A DNA stretch of 20,506 nt from Lutibacter sp. (GCF_021647475.1 NZ_JAKIUR010000049.1:1-20506); one strand, 5' to 3'; counted from the first letter of the stretch, positions 1 to 8,749 are shown. Numbers and translations are program-made. Notes: generated by a model not told the origin, from the letters alone.

Positions 1-81
1 TGACAAACCTGTGCAAGTAGTTAATTGTGTTGAACTTATAAGGTAATCCATATACAACTCTTTTAAGTTATTAACAGCCAT
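1..81 (-). CDS. IS transposase, N-terminal fragment (cut by window edge)
   Basis: An open frame starts at the ATG at 81-79 and runs off the left edge with no stop in 27 codons. It begins MAVNNLKELYMDYLISST and continues through a TTxTGLS segment. From memory this resembles the N-terminus of DDE transposases of Bacteroidota IS elements (DYLISS..TTATGLS..LLD..ISHDKITRFL type), so the family call is recall and not a search. It starts only 17 nt after the stop of the helicase gene and in the same orientation, as expected if an IS inserted right at the end of that gene. The minus-strand 18-mer 98-81 resembles 20355-20372 at the other end of the window (13 of 18 identical) and could be a terminal inverted repeat. 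Confidence 0.55.
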   Translation of the reverse strand, partial: MAVNNLKELYMDYLISSTQLTTCTGLS

Positions 82-98
82 CAGTCTTGCTTGCAAAT

Positions 99-3000
99 TT
101 AATCATTATTTTTGCGTAAGGTCAGTTCTTTAATTAAAATTTCATCATTTATATATACCAATATTTTTTTTTGAACTCGATAATTTAAACGCTTTAAAAC
201 TTCTGCATAGGAATTAATTTGAAGGTTATGCTTTGCTTCAAATTTACCCGTTTTATAATCTATAATAGTTACCTTTTGATTGTCAAAAATTAATCTATCA
301 GGAATAACAATATGATGTTCTTTTGTCAAAATTTCTTTTTCGGTTAACACCGTTGCATTTTGAGAAAAATAAGGTGTTAATTTTTCATGAGTTATTACCT
401 TATTTAAAATGGTTATAATTTTATTTTTTTCTTGGTTGGTTATCGTTCCATCAAAAACATACGTGTTTACAACTTCTTCAATATCATTTTGAGTTTTAAT
501 TTTTGATAAAATTTCATGAATTAAATTTCCATAAGCTATGGCATCTCCTTTTTCTGTTTCCCATAAAACTGATGAATTTGCAACTATAGTAATATTTTGA
601 TTTTTCCAAGAATTGGTAATAAATTTCTGCTGACTAATTACTTTTTTATCTGGTTTTGTATTCACTTCAACTCTCTTTGAATTTCCAAAAGTATAAGTAG
701 ATTTTTCTGCTTCCCATAAGTTTTCTTTTATTAAATAATTAATAAACAAACCTGAAGAATGTTTAACATCTTCTTCACCTTTACTATTTATTTTTTTCTC
801 CAAAACAACATACAATTGTTCAACAGCTCTAGTTAATGCAACGTATATTAAATTGAAATTATCTAATTCATTCTCCTCTCGTTTTTGTTGATATAATTCT
901 TCTCCTTGTTTTCCAATATATTTTAGTGCATTGCCATAATTAACCAAAGTAGTTTTTAAAATAGCATCTTCTTTGTTTTTATACCAAACCTTTGAATTTT
1001 TATCACTATAAATATCTAAATTATATGGATAAATAATCACTGGAAATTCTAGTCCTTTTGCTTTATGAATAGTCATAATACGAACCGCATTTTCTGCTTC
1101 AGGAGCCACAATGCTTAACTTATCTTTTTTTAGTTCCCAATACTCTAAAAAACTGGATAAAGAAGCTTCATTTTTTTGAGAAAATTCAAAAATAACGTCT
1201 AAAAAAAACTGGATATATGAATTGGCATCATCCGTAAGATTAAAACTTCTGATAATATATTCTATACTTTCGTAAAAAGGATTTTGATAAAATTCATTTT
1301 CATTAAAATAAACTCCGTATTTGTGTAATTCTTTGTAAAAATTGGAAGTGTTTAAATTTAATAAACTAGCAATAAAAAGATGTTTTTTTTCATCACACTT
1401 GGTATGTTCGTGTAAAAAATACAACAGTTTTACTTTGCTTAATTCATCTTCGTTATTATTTAAAAAATTTAACAGATTAATAATGAATTTTACTTTTGGA
1501 TGGTTGTTTATTAGTAGCGTTTCTGAAGATATTATTTCTATATTATTTTCAGATAAATAATCTGCTATTTCAACACCATGTTTTTTTGAACGAACTAAAA
1601 CACAAACTTCATTTTTATGATAAGCTGCATCTAAATTTTGAATAATTTCTAATACTTTTTTAGCGTAAATTAAATCTTTTTCTTCATCTTCTTTTTGCTT
1701 TTCAACAAAGGAAAGTTGTACAAATCCACCTTTTTTATTGTTTTGTTTTTGTTGATTTCCCTCAATATATAATTTCTGAAAACTTGAATTATTTAAAAAT
1801 TTAGCGAGATGCGTAAAAAACCGATTATTAAAATCTATAATTTCACTATAACTTCTATAATTTGTAGGTAAGTTTTCAACCTTTTTTTTAATGGTAAACG
1901 GATTGTTTTTTTTGTTTTTTCCTTCATTAGATAACGCAATAAATTGCTCTGCTTTTCCTCCTCTCCATCTGTAAATAGCTTGTTTTGCATCGCCAACCAA
2001 CATTAATTTTCCTACTTCGGAAGCTTCATTTTCAGAAGAAATGGCATTTTCTACTAACGGAATTAAATTTTGCCATTGTAAAACCGAAGTATCTTGCATT
2101 TCATCAATAAAATAATATCGAAATTTTTCTCCTATTCGTTCATAAATAAAGGGGGCCGGCTCATTCTTAATTGTTTCATTTATCTTTTGATTAAATTCTG
2201 CATTTAAAACTAAATTATTATCCGTTTTTATTTCTTGAAGTGCGTTATAAATATAATTTAACACCGCTAAAGGAATTAAACTCTTTAATATTAAATGATT
2301 CAATGTTTTTTGTTGATACAATATTTCCGATTCATTATACAACGCAATCAATTTAGGAAGACAACTTTCAATGGCATTTTTAATTTCATCCGATTTTGAT
2401 TTTGCATAAAACACTCCATTTTCAATGTTTCGCTTTAAAGTATTTTGATCAAAGAATTTTGCTTTTTTAGTATTTGTAGTTAAAATTTCAAAATGTTTAG
2501 GAAATTGAGAGCGATAAAAATCATTTTGTGCTATTCCTAAATCGTTAATTATGTTCAACCCTTTATTCCCAATCTCTGTTAATTTTTTTTCTATAAAACT
2601 ATTTTCTTTTTGAAGTTCAGTTTTAATTTTTTTAAAATCTTCAACAGAAACGTTTTCAATTAATTTTAAATTTTTAGCGTGATTTTCATTTAAAATTATT
2701 TTTGCGAATTTTTTTAACTCATTGGAAATATCCCAAGCTTTATCATCTTCTAAATTTTGAATGGAATAGCTGATTAATAAATCAGTTAATTTAGCATCAA
2801 TTCCTATTTTAGAAATTACCAAATCTACTGCTTCATTTAGTAAACTTTCTGCATCCATTTCAACTTCAAAATTTACAGGTAAATGCAAATCGTAAGCAAA
2901 AGTTCTAATTAGTTTGTGGGTAAAACTGTCAATAGTGGTAATGTTAAAAGCAGCGTAATTTTGTAGCATCGTGTTTAATACATCACCAGATCTTTCAATA

Positions 3001-3266
3001 ATAAGTTCAGCATTTAAATTTAGTTCTGTAACTATAGTTTTAAACATTTCATTTTGCTTTCCTTCGGAAAACTCGTGTAAATTTTTAATGACACGTTCTT
3101 TCATTTCACCAGCAGCTTTGTTGGTAAAAGTAACTGCTAAAATTTGCTGAAATTTAAATCGGTCAGAAGAATTTAAAAGAATTTTTAAATATTCTTTAAC
3201 CAAAGTAAAGGTTTTTCCGCTACCTGCAGAGGCATTATAAACTTGAAAAGATGTTGAATTTAGCAC
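99..3266 (-). CDS. UvrD/RecB-like ATP-dependent helicase-nuclease (AddA-type)
   Basis: A 1055-aa superfamily 1A helicase fused to a RecB-type nuclease, expected to process double-strand DNA ends for recombinational repair in the cytoplasm. Visible motifs: Walker A ASAGSGKT with K18; motif Ia near 43-59 (AVTFTNKAAGEM); Walker B DEMQD with D388 and E389; motif III GDAKQAIYRWRGG; motif IV LPTNYRS; motif V TIHKAKGLEFPV; motif VI YVALTRA from Y808 with R813. The C-terminal nuclease shows H917 (GNLIHEI), a following PDRLIF segment and the DYK triad at D1003-K1005. Length and order match AddA/RecB-like proteins of Bacteroidota. The start is GTG; a near-consensus -7 box (TAGTATTTTG) lies about 20 nt upstream. 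Its usual AddB-like partner is not in the window; the position directly downstream is taken by an IS fragment. Confidence 0.93.
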   Translation of the reverse strand: MLNSTSFQVYNASAGSGKTFTLVKEYLKILLNSSDRFKFQQILAVTFTNKAAGEMKERVIKNLHEFSEGKQNEMFKTIVTELNLNAELIIERSGDVLNTMLQNYAAFNITTIDSFTHKLIRTFAYDLHLPVNFEVEMDAESLLNEAVDLVISKIGIDAKLTDLLISYSIQNLEDDKAWDISNELKKFAKIILNENHAKNLKLIENVSVEDFKKIKTELQKENSFIEKKLTEIGNKGLNIINDLGIAQNDFYRSQFPKHFEILTTNTKKAKFFDQNTLKRNIENGVFYAKSKSDEIKNAIESCLPKLIALYNESEILYQQKTLNHLILKSLIPLAVLNYIYNALQEIKTDNNLVLNAEFNQKINETIKNEPAPFIYERIGEKFRYYFIDEMQDTSVLQWQNLIPLVENAISSENEASEVGKLMLVGDAKQAIYRWRGGKAEQFIALSNEGKNKKNNPFTIKKKVENLPTNYRSYSEIIDFNNRFFTHLAKFLNNSSFQKLYIEGNQQKQNNKKGGFVQLSFVEKQKEDEEKDLIYAKKVLEIIQNLDAAYHKNEVCVLVRSKKHGVEIADYLSENNIEIISSETLLINNHPKVKFIINLLNFLNNNEDELSKVKLLYFLHEHTKCDEKKHLFIASLLNLNTSNFYKELHKYGVYFNENEFYQNPFYESIEYIIRSFNLTDDANSYIQFFLDVIFEFSQKNEASLSSFLEYWELKKDKLSIVAPEAENAVRIMTIHKAKGLEFPVIIYPYNLDIYSDKNSKVWYKNKEDAILKTTLVNYGNALKYIGKQGEELYQQKREENELDNFNLIYVALTRAVEQLYVVLEKKINSKGEEDVKHSSGLFINYLIKENLWEAEKSTYTFGNSKRVEVNTKPDKKVISQQKFITNSWKNQNITIVANSSVLWETEKGDAIAYGNLIHEILSKIKTQNDIEEVVNTYVFDGTITNQEKNKIITILNKVITHEKLTPYFSQNATVLTEKEILTKEHHIVIPDRLIFDNQKVTIIDYKTGKFEAKHNLQINSYAEVLKRLNYRVQKKILVYINDEILIKELTLRKNND

Positions 3267-3302
3267 GGTATAATTTTACTGCAAAATACTATTTTAAACA
3301 CA

Positions 3303-3328
3303 AAAAGCCGAACAAATGTTCGGCTTTT
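3303..3328 (-). terminator. Intrinsic terminator downstream of the TerB-like gene
   Basis: A perfect 11-bp stem (AAAAGCCGAAC at 3303-3313, GTTCGGCTTTT at 3318-3328) encloses a 4-nt loop and ends in a T-run on both strands. It lies 15 nt past the stop of the TerB-like gene and before the helicase start, so it probably separates those two minus-strand units. Confidence 0.85.
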
Positions 3329-3343
3329 AATAAAAATATAATC

Positions 3344-3778
3344 CTAAATTTTATTTACTTGTTTTATGGATTTAGTAAAATCTTCCAAATCATTATCATT
3401 TAAAATTAAATGAATAGCTTCATCTACCACTTTTTCAATATTATCTATTGGAAATCCTAATCCTACAGCTATTTTACGTAATGTACTTGCTTCTTTTTTG
3501 GAAACTTCATCATCTGCATAAATCATTTTAGCTAATAAAAATAATTGTTCAATACGTTCATCATAACTATGTGGAGTAACCATAGAAAATTTAGAAGGAT
3601 TTTTTATAATTTCAGTTTGCATTTCTTTCATAATATGAAATTGTTTTGCCAAACGTTTTAGTAATTTTTCTTCTCCTTCTGAAATAATGCCATCCGCTAA
3701 AGCTAATTTTACAATACTTGCAAAATAAGCAATATTATTTTTTTGTTCACCTTTTAAATTGTAGTCTGCAATTCCCAT
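3344..3778 (-). CDS. TerB-like protein (tellurite resistance TerB family)
   Basis: A 144-aa soluble, helical protein with no signal peptide. Its pattern matches the TerB-like domain of Flavobacteriia: an early LALADGIISEGEEKLLKRLA segment (about 25-43), then ADDEVSKKEASTLRKIAVGLGF (about 92-113) and a charged C-terminus. The two acidic helix-loop segments (ADG.IS.GE and ADDEVSKKE) are the equivalent repeats that bind metal in TerB proteins. The substrate of this small family is not known and a real role in tellurite resistance is not implied. The ATG at 3778 is the natural start. The gene is followed by a strong terminator and preceded by a truncated paralogue, so the pair arose by tandem duplication. 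Confidence 0.85.
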   Translation of the reverse strand: MGIADYNLKGEQKNNIAYFASIVKLALADGIISEGEEKLLKRLAKQFHIMKEMQTEIIKNPSKFSMVTPHSYDERIEQLFLLAKMIYADDEVSKKEASTLRKIAVGLGFPIDNIEKVVDEAIHLILNDNDLEDFTKSIKQVNKI

Positions 3779-3811
3779 TTAGTTAATTTTAATTTTTTAT
3801 AAATTAACTAA
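3779..3811. promoter_or_regulatory. 11-bp inverted repeat directly upstream of the TerB-like gene
   Basis: TTAGTTAATTT (3779-3789) and AAATTAACTAA (3801-3811) are exact inverted copies separated by 11 nt, and they begin at the base next to the ATG. It could be a weak A/T hairpin over the ribosome-binding region or an operator. No consensus promoter is visible between it and the upstream remnant. Confidence 0.35.
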
Positions 3812-3832
3812 ATAATATTGATATTAAAAAAA

Positions 3833-4156
3833 TTAATGTTGAATTGGATTCGCTTTTTTAATCTTTTTTTTAAAATCCTCAAAATTAGGTTCTTTTAAAA
3901 AGAATTTAATCGCTGCTTTTACTACTTTTCTGACATTTTCAACAGGAAAACCTAAACCAACTGCTATTCTATCCATCATAGAAATTTTATCAATAGTCGG
4001 ATTTTTATCTAAAAAAAGCATTCTCGTTAAATCGTACAATCGTTCTAACCTATCATTATAACTTACTGGTGGATTAACAGGATATTTATCCGGATTTTTT
4101 AAAATAGTTTTAAATTCACTTTTTAAAATTCCTAAACTGCAAGATAACCGTTTCAA
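3833..4156 (-). pseudogene. TerB-like paralogue lacking its N-terminal third
   Basis: The 107-aa frame aligns with the downstream TerB-like protein from its residue 38 to the end: LLKRL, NPPVSYNDRLERLYDL matching the HSYDERIEQLFLL region, and MDRIAVGLGFPVENVRKVV matching LRKIAVGLGFPIDNIEKVV. The first 37 or so residues of the paralogue, with the first acidic helix-loop, have no counterpart. Homology stops near 4162, and a palindromic repeat begins at about 4181. In the same frame the repeat reads FDAERRGIKPKKQ and stays open to a TGA near 4255, but no ATG exists; the only nearby start is TTG at 4156. The surviving part is still quite conserved, so decay is recent or the fragment is expressed. 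I infer disruption by repeat insertion or deletion. Confidence 0.7.
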
Positions 4157-4180
4157 GAGTTTTAATTGTTTTTTGGGTTT

Positions 4181-4253
4181 AATTCCCCGACGCTCTGCGT
4201 CGAAATAAAAAAGGAATTTCCTATTTGATACCTCGTATGCTTGCGTCGAGGTA
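4181..4253. repeat. Multi-hairpin palindromic repeat at the truncated TerB gene
   Basis: Three palindromes lie in series: CGACGC/GCGTCG (4188-4193, 4197-4202), GGAATTTCC (4213-4221) and TACCTCG/CGAGGTA (4229-4235, 4247-4253). The minus strand also reads MNYLDASIRGIK then stop, a spurious peptide I recall from many Flavobacteriaceae annotations. It is therefore probably a dispersed genomic repeat and not a gene. Confidence 0.7.
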
Positions 4254-4269
4254 GTTCATTTTTTGGTTT

Positions 4270-4458
4270 AACCCGTTGTGCATTTTGATAAAATTTCGTC
4301 AATTCGAGTGAATTTTAGCCTTTTTAGGCTTAAAATTAGTATCGAGAATAGGTTTTTTATTTAAAAACAACTGTTCTCGATACAATTTTTTATCAAAAAA
4401 TACTCGAACTCGAACTGATGTAACAGTAAGTTTAAAAAGTCAAAATGCACAACGAGTT
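4270..4458. repeat. Long inverted-repeat element with a nested core, upstream of mfd
   Basis: Outer arms at 4270-4288 (AACCCGTTGTGCATTTTGA) and 4440-4458 are inverted copies with 18 of 19 matches. Inside is a second structure: GTATCGAGAATAG and CTGTTCTCGATAC arms (about 4339-4383), a small AATTTTAGCCT hairpin, and a 35-nt segment (4374-4408) that matches 13605-13639 at 31 of 35 positions. The outer arms recur at 9128-9241 around a different core. No coding frame is convincing. Confidence 0.75.
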
Positions 4459-4482
4459 TGGTTTATTATAAATATACAAAAT

Positions 4483-4516
4483 TTTGAGCAAAATTTTAAG
4501 TAAAATACTACCTTTG
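4483..4516 (+). promoter_or_regulatory. mfd: Bacteroidota-type promoter for mfd
   Basis: The -7 box TACCTTTG (4509-4516) fits TAnnTTTG exactly. A TTTG at 4483-4486 could be the -33 element, with a rather long 22-nt spacer. Transcription should start near 4522, leaving a leader of only about 10 nt before the TTG start codon. Confidence 0.6.
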
Positions 4517-4533
4517 GCAAAAATTTTACATTT

Positions 4534-7500
4534 TTGAGTAAACCTGCAATTATTAAAATTTACGAACAGGTTGTTAAAAAAAAGCAATTAGTTCAGTGCT
4601 TATCAAAAGAAAAAAACCATTTCCAAATTTCAAATTTGGTGGGATCTTCATTGTCTTTTATTATTTCAGAAACCTTTAAATCTGCTGAAAAACCATTTCT
4701 ACTTATTTTAAATGATAAAGAAGAAGCTGCCTATTATTTAAATGATTTAGAGCAGTTAATACCCGAGAAAGATGTATTTTTTTATCCAGGTTCTTATCGA
4801 AGACCTTATCAAGTTGAAGAAACAGATAACGCCAATATTTTACTGCGTTCCGAAGTTTTAAACCGAATTAATTCTCGTAAAAGTCCGGCAATTATTATTA
4901 CCTATCCTGATGCACTTTTTGAACAAGTAGTTACCAAAGCAGAATTAAACAGAAACACTTTAAAAATTGGATTAAATGACCTATTGACTTTAGATTTTGT
5001 TAATGAAGTACTTTTTGAATACGATTTTAATAAAGTCGATTTTGTTAGCGAACCTGGTGAATTTTCTGTTCGTGGTGGTATTATTGATGTTTTTTCCTAT
5101 GCAAATGACGAACCTTTTAGAATTGAATTTTTTGGCGATGAAGTAGAAAGTATTAGAACTTTTGATGTTGAAACTCAATTATCTGTTGATAAACTTAAAA
5201 AAATTAGCATAATGCCTAATGTTGAAAACAAGGCGTTAACCGAAAAACGCGAAAGTTTTTTGAGTTATATCTCATCCAAAACTGTCATTTTCACCAAAAA
5301 CATCGATTTTTTAGCAAATCGATTAGATTCATTTTACACAAAAGCAGAAGAAGCTTATGCCGAGCTAAATTCTATTTTAAATCACGCAAAACCAAATGCA
5401 TTATTTTGTGATGGAACAGCTATAAAAAATCAGTTGCAAAATTTCACTTTAATTGAAATTTTAAATAGCCGGCAGACTAATAAAGATTCGGAAGTTCAGC
5501 ATGACATTATTCAATTCAACACTAAACCTCAGCCTTCATTTAATAAAAATTTTGATTTATTAATTAAAAATTTCCAAGAAAATACGGCAAACGGATTTAA
5601 AAATTATTTGTTTTGCGATTCTCAAAAACAAGCAGAACGTTTTCATGATATTTTTAATAATGTTGAAGAAGAAATTGAATACAAAGCCATTGTATTTCCT
5701 ATTTATCAAGGTTTTATTGATGTTGAAAATAAGTTAGTTTGTTATACCGATCATCAAATATTTGAACGTTATCATAAATTTCGTTTAAAAAATGGCTACG
5801 CAAAAAAACAAGCCATTACCTTAAAAGAACTTACTAATTTAACTATTGGTGATTATGTTACTCATATTGACCATGGTATTGGAAAATTTGGCGGATTACA
5901 AAAAATTGATGTGGATGGCAAAAAGCAAGAAGCCATTAAACTAATTTATGGAGATAGAGATATTTTATATATCAGTATTCACTCGCTTCATAAAATATCA
6001 AAATACAGCGGTAAAGATGGAAAACCACCTAAGTTGTACAAACTTGGTTCAGGAGCTTGGAAAAAACTTAAACAAAAAACCAAATCACGCATAAAACATA
6101 TTGCCTTTAATTTAATTGAATTATATGCAAAACGAAAAATGCAAAAAGGATTTCAATATAATCCTGATAGCTATATGCAAAATGAACTGGAAGCAAGTTT
6201 TATGTATCAAGATACTCCAGATCAATCCACTGCTACACAAGATGTGAAAAATGATATGGAAAGTGAGCAACCAATGGACAGGTTAGTTTGTGGCGATGTT
6301 GGTTTTGGGAAAACAGAAATTGCTATTAGGGCAGCTTTTAAAGCGGTGGATAATGGCAAGCAAGTTGCCATTTTGGTCCCAACGACTATTTTAGCATATC
6401 AACATTTTAGAACCTTTACAGAACGATTAAAAGATTTTCCTGTTGTAATTGATTATTTAAATCGTTTTAGAACTACCAAACAGCGAAAAGATATTTTAGA
6501 AGGATTAGAAAATGGTAGTGTAGATATTGTTATTGGAACACATCAACTAACAAACTCAGCAATAAAATATAAAGATTTAGGATTGTTAATTGTTGACGAA
6601 GAACAAAAATTTGGTGTAGCAATTAAAGACAAGTTAAAAACTATTAAAGAAAATGTAGATACGCTTACCTTAACTGCAACTCCAATACCAAGAACCTTAC
6701 AATTTTCGTTAATGGCTGCACGTGATTTATCGGTAATAAACACACCTCCACCAAACCGTCATCCTATTGAAAGTAACGTAATTCGATTTAATCAAGAAAT
6801 TATTAGAGATGCTATCAGATATGAAATTCAACGAGGTGGACAAGTATTTTTTATTCATAATAGAATTGAAAACATAAAAGAAGTTGCAGGTTTATTGCAG
6901 CGGCTACTTCCTGATGCTAAAATAGGTATTGGTCACGGACAAATGGAAGGAAGAAAATTAGAACAATTAATGCTTTCCTTTATCAATAATGAATTTGATG
7001 TATTAGTTTCTACAACTATTGTAGAAAGCGGATTAGATGTACCAAATGCCAATACCATTTTTATAAATAACGCTAATAATTTTGGACTTTCAGATTTGCA
7101 TCAAATGCGTGGTAGAGTTGGTCGATCTAACAAAAAAGCTTTTTGTTATTTTATCACTCCACCGTATCATAATATGACGGATGAAGCACGAAAAAGAATT
7201 CAGGCAATAGAACTTTTTACCGATTTAGGAAGTGGAATAAATATTGCAATGAAAGATTTGGAAATTCGTGGTGCTGGCGATTTATTAGGCGGTGAACAAA
7301 GTGGATTTATTAATGATATTGGTTTTGAAACTTATCAAAAAATATTAAATGAAACTATTGAAGAACTCAAAGAAAATGAGTTTAAAGATTTATACAAAAG
7401 CACTTCTGACAAGCCTAAGGAATTTGTAAAAGATATTCAAATTGATACCGATTTTGAAATTCTTTTCCCAGATGATTATATCAGCATTATTTCTGAAAGA

Positions 7501-7884
7501 TTAAGTTTATACAACCAATTAGCAGATCTTAAAACAGCAGAAGAATTACAGAAATTTGAAGAGGATTTAGAAGATAGGTTTGGGGAAATTCCGGTACAAG
7601 TTGAAGATTTACTAAATAGTGTTCGCATAAAATGGGTTGCTAAAAATTTAGGTATTGAACGCTTAATTTTAAAACAATCTAAAATGATTGGTTATTTTAT
7701 TGCAAACCAACAAAGTGAATTTTACCAATCTCCAATATTTAGCCAAGTTTTACAATTTGTACAACAAAACAGTGCTATTTGTAAAATGAAAGAAAAAGAA
7801 ACTAAAAACGGATTAAGATTGTTGCTTACTTTTAATCATATTAATTCGGTAAATAAAGCACTATCCACACTTCAAAAAATATAA
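4534..7884 (+). CDS. mfd: Transcription-repair coupling factor Mfd
   Basis: A 1116-aa protein that displaces RNA polymerase stalled at DNA lesions and recruits UvrA for nucleotide excision repair. Domains in order: UvrB-homology region at 1-350 (GSSLSFIIS, LNDKEEAAYYLNDLE, SEPGEFSVRGGIIDVF), RNA polymerase-interacting CarD-like domain around 435-500 (GDYVTHIDHGIGKFGGL), RecG-like translocase with Walker A GDVGFGKTE (K593), DEEQ box D688-Q691, the TATPIPRTL motif, and motif VI HQMRGRVGRS; a TRCF C-terminal domain follows (FPDDYISIISERLSLYNQLA). Length is normal. The frame opens at a TAA at 4501 with no ATG or GTG before TTG at 4534, which gives the expected MSKPAI N-terminus, so TTG is the start. 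It heads a plus-strand operon. Confidence 0.98.
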   Translation: MSKPAIIKIYEQVVKKKQLVQCLSKEKNHFQISNLVGSSLSFIISETFKSAEKPFLLILNDKEEAAYYLNDLEQLIPEKDVFFYPGSYRRPYQVEETDNANILLRSEVLNRINSRKSPAIIITYPDALFEQVVTKAELNRNTLKIGLNDLLTLDFVNEVLFEYDFNKVDFVSEPGEFSVRGGIIDVFSYANDEPFRIEFFGDEVESIRTFDVETQLSVDKLKKISIMPNVENKALTEKRESFLSYISSKTVIFTKNIDFLANRLDSFYTKAEEAYAELNSILNHAKPNALFCDGTAIKNQLQNFTLIEILNSRQTNKDSEVQHDIIQFNTKPQPSFNKNFDLLIKNFQENTANGFKNYLFCDSQKQAERFHDIFNNVEEEIEYKAIVFPIYQGFIDVENKLVCYTDHQIFERYHKFRLKNGYAKKQAITLKELTNLTIGDYVTHIDHGIGKFGGLQKIDVDGKKQEAIKLIYGDRDILYISIHSLHKISKYSGKDGKPPKLYKLGSGAWKKLKQKTKSRIKHIAFNLIELYAKRKMQKGFQYNPDSYMQNELEASFMYQDTPDQSTATQDVKNDMESEQPMDRLVCGDVGFGKTEIAIRAAFKAVDNGKQVAILVPTTILAYQHFRTFTERLKDFPVVIDYLNRFRTTKQRKDILEGLENGSVDIVIGTHQLTNSAIKYKDLGLLIVDEEQKFGVAIKDKLKTIKENVDTLTLTATPIPRTLQFSLMAARDLSVINTPPPNRHPIESNVIRFNQEIIRDAIRYEIQRGGQVFFIHNRIENIKEVAGLLQRLLPDAKIGIGHGQMEGRKLEQLMLSFINNEFDVLVSTTIVESGLDVPNANTIFINNANNFGLSDLHQMRGRVGRSNKKAFCYFITPPYHNMTDEARKRIQAIELFTDLGSGINIAMKDLEIRGAGDLLGGEQSGFINDIGFETYQKILNETIEELKENEFKDLYKSTSDKPKEFVKDIQIDTDFEILFPDDYISIISERLSLYNQLADLKTAEELQKFEEDLEDRFGEIPVQVEDLLNSVRIKWVAKNLGIERLILKQSKMIGYFIANQQSEFYQSPIFSQVLQFVQQNSAICKMKEKETKNGLRLLLTFNHINSVNKALSTLQKI

Positions 7885-7887
7885 AGA

Positions 7888-8748
7888 TTGAAAAATCAGC
7901 ATCTAAAAAACCTTATTGAACTTAATATAGGTATTCTTTTTATTAGTACTTCAGGTATTTTAGGTCGCTATATTTCAATGCCTCCACCTATAACTATCTG
8001 GTTTAGGTGTTTTTTAGCGGCTATTTTCTTAGGCTTATTTATTTGGTATAAAAAAATAGATTTAAGAATTATTAACAAAAAAGATTTCAAAACCATCATA
8101 ATAAGTGGATTGTTATTTGGCGTACATTGGGTTACCTATTTTTACGCTTTGCAATTATCAAATGTAGCAATAGGAATGTTATCTTTATTTACATTTCCTG
8201 TAATTACTGCTCTTCTTGAGCCATTATTTTTTAAAACGAAATTAAATATTAAACATGTTTTTTTAGGTGGAATTGTACTTGTTGGAATCTATTTTTTAAC
8301 TCCAGAATTTAATTTGCAAAACAATTACACTTTAGGCGTAATATTCGGTTTAATTTCATCAGTCTTTTATGCCTTAAGAAACATTTTATTAAAGCAAAAA
8401 ATTGCTACATATCATGGCTCTATGTTAATGTTTTACCAAATGATTACCATTACATTAGTTTTATGGCCAGCCTTCTTTATTTTTGATGTTACTCCAAGTA
8501 ATCATGATTGGAGTGCTCTTTTAACTTTAGCAATTTTAACCACTGCTATTGGGCATACTCTTTTTGTAATGAGTTTTAAAAACTTTTCGGTAAGCACAGC
8601 GAGTATAATGAGTAGTACTCAACCTATTTATGGAATAATATTTGGAATTATTTTTTTAAGTGAAATACCAGCTTCAAAAACAATTATTGGTGGGTTTTTA
8701 ATACTTTTAACCGTTGTTATTGAAAGCGTTCAAATCAAAAAAAGATAA
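7888..8748 (+). CDS. DMT superfamily (EamA family) transporter
   Basis: A 286-aa inner-membrane protein with about ten hydrophobic helices arranged as two EamA repeats: residues about 8-135 (GILFISTSGILGRYIS, then FGVHWVTYFYALQLSNVAIG) and about 147-282 (LGVIFGLISSVFYALRN, then TAIGHTLFVMSFKNFSVSTA and IFGIIFLSEIP). Members export metabolites or amino acids; the substrate cannot be told from sequence. TTG at 7888, 3 nt after the mfd stop, gives a natural MKNQ N-terminus with the first helix intact; the first ATG comes 30 codons later and would remove that helix. The tight spacing implies co-transcription and perhaps translational coupling with mfd, which looks positional and not functional. 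Confidence 0.92.
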   Translation: MKNQHLKNLIELNIGILFISTSGILGRYISMPPPITIWFRCFLAAIFLGLFIWYKKIDLRIINKKDFKTIIISGLLFGVHWVTYFYALQLSNVAIGMLSLFTFPVITALLEPLFFKTKLNIKHVFLGGIVLVGIYFLTPEFNLQNNYTLGVIFGLISSVFYALRNILLKQKIATYHGSMLMFYQMITITLVLWPAFFIFDVTPSNHDWSALLTLAILTTAIGHTLFVMSFKNFSVSTASIMSSTQPIYGIIFGIIFLSEIPASKTIIGGFLILLTVVIESVQIKKR

Positions 8749-8749
8749 A

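Noticed and set aside
1342..1560. 72-aa plus-strand frame inside the helicase gene
   Set aside because: It is antisense to a well-supported gene, shows no family features and has no promoter-like sequence before it.
4181..4260. Small peptides MNYLDASIRGIK and FDAERRGIK as genes
   Set aside because: They are translations of a dispersed palindromic repeat, not conserved genes.
4990..5178. 62-aa minus-strand frame inside mfd
   Set aside because: Mfd is unambiguous on the other strand; the product is low-complexity Lys/Asn/Phe typical of A/T-rich antisense frames.
6543..6743. 66-aa minus-strand frame inside mfd
   Set aside because: It overlaps the conserved helicase core of mfd and has no recognisable domain.
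8714..8749. N-terminal extension of the 122-aa protein starting inside the EamA gene
   Set aside because: It would overlap the transporter by 35 nt and read Lys-rich antisense-like residues; ATG 8750 is a better start.
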